Origin: a virus
Reading direction: 5' to 3' (one strand)
DNA length: 28,062 nucleotides
IMG/VR virus record: IMGVR_UViG_3300010354_000475
Span: 1 to 28,062 of that record
Every line of letters starts with the position of its first letter. The stretch's first letter is position 1. Position numbers and translations under genes: made by a program. Of the stretch, positions 8,601 through 15,500 are shown in pieces. Below the pieces are notes generated by a model. The model ran no database searches. It worked only from the letters and a program-made list of their open reading frames with translations, and was not told where the DNA came from.

Positions 8601-11033
8601 ATATGGATAATTACCAAATGTTAATCCATCATTAATTGTTGTTTGACCAATTCCAGAAAAATTATATTTTGATTTATCTACAACAATACTATTAACTCTA
8701 TTTCTAGTTTTAACTTTAGCACTTACATTAAGTTTTTTAATTGTATAAGTTAAAGTCGCGGTTCCATTTGCTAAAGATAGACCATTTATTCTAAGACTTT
8801 GACCACCAAGAGTAATAAAGAACTGATCTTCTCTTAATGGCTCAGTATTTCCATTAGAGTAAATGACCGCATATCTTTCTTCATCATATGACATAAATCT
8901 TTCATCATCTGCCAAAACAATAATTTCAGAAGTATTGCTTGAAATGGTAATTTGTTTTTGCCTTCTAATAATAATTTCAGAATTTTCTAAATTAGTTGAA
9001 GCAATTTTGTTATGAGGAAAAACAGTATAAAGTGTATTGTCTGTTGAAGATTGTAATGATGATGTTAAAATTTTAAAATCGGAAACATTTAAGGCCGATG
9101 CTGGTAATGTGCTGGCACATACGTCCGATACTGGGGTAACTTGAGTAATTGTGATACTCTTTTCACCAACGCTAACAATTTTTGCATAAGTTGGCTCTTC
9201 TTGACCGGGAGTAGAAAATGAAATTATATCATTTTCTAACGCAACTTTATTAAAAACAAAACTAGAACTAGTAACAGTGCTAATTCCAAAACTATATGCG
9301 GATATATTTACTGGACCAACAAAAGATTTTTGCTTCTGAACAATATCTGCAGTAAATGTGGATCCGGTTCCCACAATTCCATATACTGATTTAAAATCAC
9401 TAATATCATATGTTTTAAATGATGTAATAATTCTATTATTTTGAATACTATCAAAACTTAATCTTTCACCTTTTAAGAACCTACCGTTTACATTATATGC
9501 AGTAAGAATTCCAGAATTAACTACAGTATTTTTAAGAAAAGCAGTTGCTCCACTAGAACTTCCTTTGATGAAAGTTGGTACTTCTAAACTTATAGGATCG
9601 TTAAGAGTAATCTCGGTATATGGTTGAACATCAAATAGTGTTATATCCCATTCATTTATATTTTGATTTAGTGGATTATATGATCCAGATTCTAAAGCAA
9701 AATCATAAACCCTTGCAATTCCAATTTCTTTACCAGGAGCAGTATTTTCATCTGCACCTACCCTATCTGATCTAAAACTTAATGTGTAACTTGTTGAAAT
9801 GCCTAAAGGTGGAGTTCCGTGAACTCTATTCAACGTAAATGTGGATCCTGTATTATATACTAGACTTTGATTAACTAATGTCTTTGTTACTCTTGGTTTA
9901 TTAAAATCAATAAATGTTGGATTTGGAACATTAACTTCAAATCCTCTGATATAAGCTTTACCTGGTGATAATTTATAAACACCTAAAGATTCGCTTGCAG
10001 TTCGGTTTCCATAAGTCTGCTGCCCCTCTTTAAATATACCCTTATTGCCTTTTAAATTATCCAGAGACTCATTGACGGTAAGTTTAAAAGGAGTTACATA
10101 ATAATCTCCAGACTCATCGTAAGTTCTTCTAGCGAATTCATTTGCCAAAAGATTATATTCGGCATCTTTTTGAACTTTATCAGGAACTCCATCCCTAATT
10201 TTAAATAGTTCTAGATATCCCTCGTCCTGATTTTCATTAATAGAATATTTTGCTAACTTTACCTTAATTGAAAATCTGTCTGCTCCAGGAGCAGCATAAT
10301 TAGAAAATCCTTGAGAATTATCTGCAAGAGTTTCATCATCATCAAAAGTTATAACATCTTCAAAAATTTTTAATCCTACACTATAATTTACATTATTAGA
10401 ATTTGGATCTAATAATAGAGTCTCTTCATCAACGTTTACAAAATATCCTCTAATAAAATAAACTCCAGATGAAATATGGACAGAAGAACCAGTAACAGAT
10501 GAGTTTTGTGAGATTGTTCTACAAATACCCTGCCCCGCTTGAATTGTAGTTACTCCTCCCGCAACAAAAGGAACATCCTCTTCTGTAGTAATTATTTCAC
10601 CATCGTTAAACTGTCTTTTGTTATCAACACTAGAATCTCTATATGAAACATAGATTATTGTATTTCTAGTGGGAGAATCGCTAGAAGATAAAATATATTC
10701 AACTCTTGCTCTAACTTTAGAATTCTGACCTATAACATATTTACCTACAAGATCCCCTAAATAGGAATCTACCGAAAGACCAAGATATGATGGTTCAACT
10801 TGAATACCTTCATAATAATTATCATAAACAACATTGCCACCAAGAACCGGAGATCCTTCTTTAAAAATATGAGAACCAAACTTTTCAATCTGATTTTGAA
10901 GAATTGATTGTAAAGTTGTTAATTCTCTAGCTTGAACTGGATATCCTGGCTTAAATAAAACCTTATAAAAATTCTTTTTATCATCAAAATCGTCAAAATA
11001 AGGAGATACGTTAAGATTGGTTTCTTGTGGCAT
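2694..11033 (-). CDS. DUF4815-type giant virion protein, baseplate periphery and likely adhesin carrier (2779 aa)
   Basis: This huge structural protein takes the place of T4 gp9-gp12. The N-terminus MPQETNLNVSPYFDDFDDKK, followed by FKPGYPVQARELTTLQSILQ, is the DUF4815 signature of T4-like cyanophage structural proteins. Around residue 865-915 are two GE-type modules. Near 1115 is SDIKKLEDRIKNLEFYTTLS, a coiled-coil-like segment I recall from this family. Residues about 1644-1717 are a Pro/Ser linker (PSPSPSPGPS), and about 1720-1938 a glycine-rich domain with four Cys. The family backbone then resumes with PPVGLDPLAQSFTI and a beta-rich region with a GxGY module (GIGYTPSNGTSF). It ends PPKLRDLRVIALA. 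DUF4815 has no proven biochemical role. From gene order and the adhesin-like insert I infer a baseplate-rim protein that mediates host contact. It starts six bases after the gp8 stop, with no Shine-Dalgarno sequence seen. Family assignment is confident; function is inferred. Confidence 0.85.
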   Translation of the reverse strand: MPQETNLNVSPYFDDFDDKKNFYKVLFKPGYPVQARELTTLQSILQNQIEKFGSHIFKEGSPVLGGNVVYDNYYEGIQVEPSYLGLSVDSYLGDLVGKYVIGQNSKVRARVEYILSSSDSPTRNTIIYVSYRDSSVDNKRQFNDGEIITTEEDVPFVAGGVTTIQAGQGICRTISQNSSVTGSSVHISSGVYFIRGYFVNVDEETLLLDPNSNNVNYSVGLKIFEDVITFDDDETLADNSQGFSNYAAPGADRFSIKVKLAKYSINENQDEGYLELFKIRDGVPDKVQKDAEYNLLANEFARRTYDESGDYYVTPFKLTVNESLDNLKGNKGIFKEGQQTYGNRTASESLGVYKLSPGKAYIRGFEVNVPNPTFIDFNKPRVTKTLVNQSLVYNTGSTFTLNRVHGTPPLGISTSYTLSFRSDRVGADENTAPGKEIGIARVYDFALESGSYNPLNQNINEWDITLFDVQPYTEITLNDPISLEVPTFIKGSSSGATAFLKNTVVNSGILTAYNVNGRFLKGERLSFDSIQNNRIITSFKTYDISDFKSVYGIVGTGSTFTADIVQKQKSFVGPVNISAYSFGISTVTSSSFVFNKVALENDIISFSTPGQEEPTYAKIVSVGEKSITITQVTPVSDVCASTLPASALNVSDFKILTSSLQSSTDNTLYTVFPHNKIASTNLENSEIIIRRQKQITISSNTSEIIVLADDERFMSYDEERYAVIYSNGNTEPLREDQFFITLGGQSLRINGLSLANGTATLTYTIKKLNVSAKVKTRNRVNSIVVDKSKYNFSGIGQTTINDGLTFGNYPYGTRVHDEDICLNYPDVVKLLGVFETDSATIAPTLPSITMSLSDVTTSSMILGEEIVGERSNCVAILVEKINNNTVSYITLNSSSFSTGETVKFKESGIVASINSLNSGNCRNITDSYTLDNGQRDTFYDYGRIVRKSTAREPRKKLKIVFESTDFSPSDPGSFVTVDSYKQFDYCDIPSLNNLKNYNILDLRPRVSNYTVSLNARSPFESLSNNFTNVYNQNLPILASDEDIILDYSYYLPRIDKIILSKEGNFQLLIGDPSENPKAPLNLTDSLDIATVTLPAYLCSYETAGIDLSHHKRYRMSDIKKLEDRIKNLEFYTTLSLLETETANFTIKDANGLDRFKSGFFVDNFTTLISQKTTQITKNSVDIENSQLRPSVYTTSIDLILGHTDAAGNINFNNDDFDYKSNQSIVGNNVRKSVGTVGKGVLTLDYSETEEIIQPYATRVENVTPYLVTFYGGIADINPSSDIWLDPIVLDPINLGIREEIRTIDVELESAPDSNSGWAPMIFGAWETSWTNTSAPREVSRGQKYELDGKWYQDVVYATDKTGSSTRTGSTNRITFTDTSVSYGSNVVTVDIATYCRARNIEIISRKLKPYTEMYAFFDGQDVSRFMVPKLLEIQMESGVFRIGETVETDTSSSSSTDAFIRFRLCQPNHKQGRYDSPTSIYGLNPYDRSTNIPSSYSSSSTVLNVDTFLLAEQAIGNFYGYVSSGMRLIGKTSGAVAIVQEVRLITDNIGTLMSSFFIPNSGVPSNPRFTTGSKLFRLSSLQSNSTVPGLLNSLAEAAFYAQGTITTTQETIGTLRNSLRELGTLTQTIPASTTDFSQPVRVEVPAPPTPKPPEPFPTPEPEPTPEPTPSPSPSPSPGPSPSPSPSPSPGPSPSPSGPTPSPGPRPSPGPSPSPSPSSDKIEQFRLYTTPGTYTFTVPSGVTSVQASGVGGGGGGGFGRSTKPGGGGAGAGVCSRTIPVTPGEVLTVIVGTGGRGATTDVKAEDGQPSYIVNKNIIARGGAGGSSTSKGSGGDTSGGGGKGEDGKYDSSDTLRGGYGGGSGREGGGNCGHSRDKEGCGSPTGGPGGNGIKFAGAGGGPGEIPNCVKNGGTGGTYGGGGGGGIDGGAGGNGASGAFLLKWKESSTTASYSMIPPVGLDPLAQSFTITAPEGRFVTAIDLFLQSKDDTLPLIVELRPMSLGLPTGEIYPFSQIVVNPEDIQVSEDGSVATRVQFEAPVYLKGNTEHAVVLKSDSTNYYAWISRLGEVDITTASLPESGRVIIANQPDISKVGVLFKSQNASTWTPSQFEDLKFTLYSAVFVQTGNVSFFNPDLTENNQQISTLANNPLEISSKKIKVSISSTLSDPEFALGNTIVQRVTGATGNYVGAAGSIASISITNSGIGYTPSNGTSFVYENVILANSTSSGRNATADITIGTDGAGNAGVAIAATIRTGGYGYQKGDVLAVDQLGDQTLGRNLLLTVDNITAYNQLIIDNVQGDFLTGIGYTLRYTKNTGINTNLNFSYTPDVYINDIEVVTDGLHIKVNHQNHGMHSEINTVSISNVQSDIPPARLSSNLAATSEVTSTIPLNSSVGFGTFENVSVGATTPGYVRINNEIIRYTGVSGNELTGITRNFDSTPSQSYFADTNVYKYELNGVSLRRINKNHELQDSSVLNPIGLDYYKLKIDTSDRDPSLGSLYFYDSKSAGGSNVKATKNIQFEIIKPNIQVMTLPKTSVASDMRTVSATSVSGVEPSFVDQGYERVDFNVDNYPTTSRLICSKINETTKLAAQPANKSLEIRAFLTTENDRLSPVIDLDRVGAILVTNRINNPIVDYVNDSRPSTLNKDPIAFSYATKPISLEVAATSLRVYVAGYINRNSDLRAFYSILKDPSETPIYYPFPGYANRIISGEVIDINNSNGTPDKFVANNDLFGNGNSQNYFKDYEFSIDNLAAFRYFSIKLVATSNIQVYPPKLRDLRVIALA
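5217..5880 (-). other. Region coding a glycine-rich, adhesin-like domain
   Basis: This part of the 2779-residue protein encodes residues about 1720-1938. It opens with YTTPGTYTFTVPSGVTSVQA, the strand motif that commonly precedes phage glycine-rich domains, and continues with many Gly runs (GGGGGGG, PGGGGAGAG, YGGGGGGG). It closes with GAFLLKWKE. Long Gly runs in phage adhesins, such as Gp38 of T-even-type phages, pack as polyglycine II helices; a like fold here is inference. The DNA is visibly richer in G and C than the flanks because of Gly codons. Confidence 0.8.
5884..6110 (-). repeat. Tandem Pro/Ser codon repeat (linker)
   Basis: Degenerate tandem repeats (on the plus strand, units like ggagaaggacttggt and gatggagatgga) encode a Pro-rich linker of about 73 residues. 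It starts PAPPTPKPPEPFPTPEPEP and turns into PSPSPSPGPSPS. The repeat lies directly before the glycine-rich domain. Such a stretch probably forms an extended, partly rigid stalk. Repeat number may vary between strains by slippage, and short-read assembly could miscount it. Confidence 0.85.
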
Positions 11034-11039
11034 GATAGG

Positions 11040-12563
11040 TTAGAATTGCAAAATGACTTTAATATCTTCTTTCTGATTTGCAGACCTTGTTATGGATGGT
11101 CTATTATCAACATAGATTATATTTCCGGTATATTTTTTTACCTCAGGGTTTGATATGCCATTAGTAAAATTTTGCCCGAGATAAACTGTACCATTATTTA
11201 TTACCGTAGATATACCACTAAACCCACTATCAATTTCAATAGTGTTTGAGTCTACATTAATGTTTCCTCCAGTAAATGCATTTTGAACTAATCCATAAGG
11301 AGAATCCGTTGCAACTCCAGACTTTGTATATCCATACAAAGACCTGTCTTGCCAGTATTTTAATACACCAGTTTCATTGTCATAGGACACTGCTCTTCCT
11401 ACAGCAGTTCCAACTCCAGTTATGGTTTGTGTAAATGTTATATTTGCCGGAATCACTGCAGCACTTGCCCCAGGTTCCTTTAGTTTTAAAGCATACAGAG
11501 CACTTGCTTTTTGTATCGACAACACCGATGTAGAATCAAATGCTTCTGGATTTTCAATAATTCCAATTCTTGCAATTTTATTACCAACAATAAAATCAGG
11601 ATCACCAATATCATTTTCAATTCTAGAATAAAGTAAAATATTAGTAGAACCAAGCTCTCTATAAATATTTGCCCCATGCCCACCTTTTGGTGGAATTATA
11701 ACATCAAATTTTGGAGGATCGACAAGAAACAAACCAGAATTTTCTAAATCGACAGTTCCAAATGTATATCCAGATCCACCATTTGAAACAAATATCTTAT
11801 CTACCGTATTATCACTACCAACAACAATTGTAGCTGTTGCTCCTTGCCCATCACCTTTTATGGGAATATTTTGATAAAGACCTGGTGCTCCTAAATTAGC
11901 ACCCCTTTCAAGTATATTAATAATTTTTATTTGTCCACTCGAAGATGCATTCAACCTCACTGCAGCATTTTCTTGATTAGTTGTCCAATTTTTAGGCAAT
12001 GGAATAAAATTTGTACTATCAAATTTGACAATTTCATTTGGTCTAATTGTATAAAGATACTTCCAAATATATCCATCACCACTAGTTCCTGCTGCTCTTG
12101 GTTCAAGATCAGTAAAGGTTGGTTCATCCAAAGAAGGATTACCGGTTAAAGACTCCGGTGTTGTTCCATTCTGCAGACAAATATAAACTTTATAATCTTT
12201 TGTGACCACATAATAATCGGAAGAGTATAAAGATGTTGCCTGAGTTTGATTAGCTCTTTTGTCGATACTAATGTCATGGCGATACATATCGTATATCCTT
12301 CCAGATTCCCAATTTATTCTTCGGACAACTGGAGAAACATCATTAGCGGAAATTTTTTTCAAAGAAAACATAGTATCCCAGCACTTATTTTCCTCATCAA
12401 AATTATCACGCTGAAATGGAGGAAGAGATTCCCAAGAGCTGAGATATTCTGTTGGATTTGACAATCCTAAAAATACATAATATGAGTTTGTTGAATTGTT
12501 AATTTTATCCAAAAAACCCAAAGCATTAGATATTCTAAGTTGATCAGTTATAATTGCTGACAT
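11040..12563 (-). CDS. 8: gp8 baseplate wedge protein
   Basis: gp8 is a core part of the baseplate wedge; in T4 (334 residues) it dimerises and binds gp7 and gp10. Here it has 507 residues, long like other marine gp8 proteins as I recall them. The N-terminal half is highly characteristic: NSYYVFLGLSNPTEY, VRRINWESGRIYDMYRHDIS, YYVVTKDYKVYICLQNGTTP, then SLDEPTFTDLEPRAAGTSG and GYIWKYLYTI. Around residues 215-320 it carries a GxGY module (GGSGYTFGTVDLE) and a segment with DFIVGNKIARIG, shared in style with gp14, gp7 and the DUF4815 protein. The C-terminus ends ANQKEDIKVILQF. It is the only gene here preceded by a convincing late promoter. The ATG has only an A-rich leader and no Shine-Dalgarno sequence. 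Confidence is very high from sequence and order. Confidence 0.95.
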   Translation of the reverse strand: MSAIITDQLRISNALGFLDKINNSTNSYYVFLGLSNPTEYLSSWESLPPFQRDNFDEENKCWDTMFSLKKISANDVSPVVRRINWESGRIYDMYRHDISIDKRANQTQATSLYSSDYYVVTKDYKVYICLQNGTTPESLTGNPSLDEPTFTDLEPRAAGTSGDGYIWKYLYTIRPNEIVKFDSTNFIPLPKNWTTNQENAAVRLNASSSGQIKIINILERGANLGAPGLYQNIPIKGDGQGATATIVVGSDNTVDKIFVSNGGSGYTFGTVDLENSGLFLVDPPKFDVIIPPKGGHGANIYRELGSTNILLYSRIENDIGDPDFIVGNKIARIGIIENPEAFDSTSVLSIQKASALYALKLKEPGASAAVIPANITFTQTITGVGTAVGRAVSYDNETGVLKYWQDRSLYGYTKSGVATDSPYGLVQNAFTGGNINVDSNTIEIDSGFSGISTVINNGTVYLGQNFTNGISNPEVKKYTGNIIYVDNRPSITRSANQKEDIKVILQF

Positions 12564-12579
12564 TTTTTATTTTTTTGAT

Positions 12580-12587
12580 TATTTATA
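12580..12587 (-). promoter_or_regulatory. T4-type late promoter upstream of gp8
   Basis: The minus strand reads TATAAATA at 12587-12580, an exact match to the late promoter consensus recognised by the phage gp55-type sigma factor with gp33 and the gp45 clamp. It lies in the largest intergenic gap of the window (32 bases), with 16 bases between the element and the gp8 ATG. It would drive gp8, the DUF4815 gene and the neck genes. The predicted leader would be only about ten bases, A-rich and without a Shine-Dalgarno sequence. Confidence 0.7.
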
Positions 12588-12595
12588 CTGTAAAT

Positions 12596-15500
12596 TTATA
12601 GTACTGTGCTATATCCAACATATTTTAGATTTTTAAACCTCTGGATTATCGGATTTGATCCAATTCCAGAAATTTGATCTTGATATGTCTTGAATTCTTT
12701 TGGATCTGTTCTATCGGTAAGATTTGCTATCTTACCCCAACTATAATTTGCATATACTTCATCGTAAGAAGAAATGTTTATAATATCTGGATCAAAAGAT
12801 TGAACCAAAGTTGTTATTCTATTTACATAAGTTGTTATACCAATGGTATTAACAGGTATTTGTACAATCTGTCTAGAATATACCTGATAAACGTTGTTTA
12901 TCTTATCACCAGAAGTAGAAATGCCACTTATAGATCCATCATTTTTTAATGAAACTACGCCCGATCCAATATTTGAATTACTAATTACAAAATAATCTCC
13001 AGAATTCAATTGACTTATAGTAATAGCAGAACCAACTATAGTATCCCCAATAACAATAGAATTTCTTAAATATGAGTCTTTAGGAATATAAAGATCAAAA
13101 ATTAATGCATTACTAGAAATTCCGACTATGGTTGTTCCAATACCAACAACTTCACCAAAATCACCGACAAAGGATACATTTTTAATTATTTCAACTTCAG
13201 GAGATGGTTCATCGATAATAATCAAAGGTGTTTTTATTTCAGTAACTTTAAATCTTATAGGAGTATCAAGAACTGTATTTCTATATGTCAACCCAACTCC
13301 AACATTATCAAATGTTCTTACTTCTAAAATATCTCCAACTTTATAATTAGAACCACCGTCTTTAATATTATCAGCATTAAAGTTAAGAACAGGTAATTGA
13401 GTAATAAGATCGTTTTGAATAATAATATCTACGATTCCACCAAAACCAACTCCAGTTGATGTTTTAAGTCTTGCATTATAGAATGAGCTGTTTGATGGAT
13501 TTAAAGTCTCCGGATAACCAGAACCATTACTAATAACTTCTAAGTTTTTAATAGGTCCATATGTATATCCATATCCTGCATTTGTTATATCAATATTAGT
13601 TACAACACCATTACTAATAGTTGCAACTCCAACAGCATTACTTGAATTTGCCGACAATACTTCAACAACTGCATTTAATCCAGATTCTTCAAACCTAAGT
13701 TCTTCACCAACAATAAATGTAGATGGAGTAATAGGAACATATGATATGATAGGATTAATTGTTGATATTCCAGAAAGAATTGCTATAGTATCACTTTCAA
13801 CTCCAATAATAGTTTCTCCTAAAATAGAACTTGACACACCAGTTGTTGAAATTCCAGATTGATCAATTATTGAAGTCAATGACATTGTGTATGCAATTCC
13901 AGAAGAAATTGGAGAATTCTGAATTAGCACTTTAGGTGCCTGAGAATACCCATATCCACCATCAATTAAGTTAATTGAAGAAATACTTCCGGACGAAACT
14001 TGACAAGTTGCTATTGCACCTTTAAGTGGAGTTTGATCAATAATTTTGATTATAAATTTATCTTTATCGACCATGTTTTCAGCATCATTATCGAAGAATG
14101 TCTTTAATGACTCAACATATATTTCACTGCTACCAATCCCAATATCCTGTATAACTGTTGTAGATGGATAAATTGTAGTTTCATACCAATCTCTATTTTT
14201 ACCAATATTGACACCATCAATAACTAAATCAACATTCTGTTTTGAGAACACTACTGGTCTTAAGAAATCAATATTCTGCGAAATACCTCTACCTAAATAT
14301 GGATTTGTATTTGCGTAATCAGAAGAAACAACATCAGATACTATTCTTAGATTTTCATTAAATTTCTTTTGATCATTTACGATGGTCAATCCATCACCAA
14401 CTTTGACAGTTTCTAACAAATCAACATCAATAACGTCAACTTCTTCATTTCCTCTGTAGAAAATAATAGAAACTCTATCTTCATACTTAGGTGGTTCTGG
14501 GAAAGTAATAATACTTCCACCCTTGAAAGTATATCCTTCTCCAGGAATTTGGAGTATGTCATTATATAAAACTATCAGAGTTGCCTGAATATCAAGCGTA
14601 GATCCCCTCTTTGCTCTAATTGATCTAGGGGCACCATTTATTTTAATAGGGAATACTCTTCTGTTTCCATCAAATAAATCATCAAAATTATCGATAACAA
14701 GTAGATCACCAATGGACCAAGCAGAAAACTTAGTATTATAGATGCTGTCAACAAAAATCTTAAATTCTGAAAATGTAAGTGAAGAATCAGTAGGAATTCC
14801 ATCTATTCCCCCAATAGGAATTGTAAGAATATCCGATTTTTTATATCCATATCCAGAATTTTGAATATCAAAATCAATCACCTCTCCACTTTCACCAACA
14901 TTAATGTTTATCTTCGCTCCAGTTCCAATTCCACTAGAACCTGATAAAGTACTATAAACTAAAGGAATATTAGAATATCCAACTGGAGAATCAAATACAA
15001 CTTCTGGCGGAGAATATCTTCTAACTAGAACATTAGTCCCAGAAGAAACCGCAGAACCAAAAGAAGTTTCGGAATATATAAATGTATTTCCAATTCCAAC
15101 TATTTTTAATAATGCAGAAGAATTAATCGAAATATAATCTCCAATAACAATATCATCTATAGAATTTAAGTAGAATACAGTAGATCCAGATGAAACTGAT
15201 ATTGAGGCACTAGTATTAAACTTATCATAGAAACTTGTAAATGAAATTCCAGGATTTACAAGATTGAATGAACTTGAAATATTTCCACCAATAACAGTTG
15301 TAAATCCAATATAATATTTTTCATAGATTTGGTTACTCTCAGTTCTAATTCCAATATCAACTAATTCTGTAGTCAATGCATCTAATTTGATAGCGACTGG
15401 TGTGGATTGTGGAATTGCAACTTCTGTATTTTTAGATAACGTAATTGTCGACGAAATAGAATTGTAAGAAATAACAGGAGACGAATATGTAGATGTTCCA

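Noticed and set aside
12564-12595. Transcription terminator between the gp7-slot gene and gp8 (T-rich run on the plus strand)
   Set aside because: No GC-rich inverted repeat precedes the run, and the T tract is on the non-coding sense for these genes. It is the A-rich leader behind the late promoter.
12246-12949. Plus-strand frames opposite the gp8 and gp7-slot ends
   Set aside because: They lie antisense to clearly coding sequence, have no recognisable domains and break the all-minus gene order.
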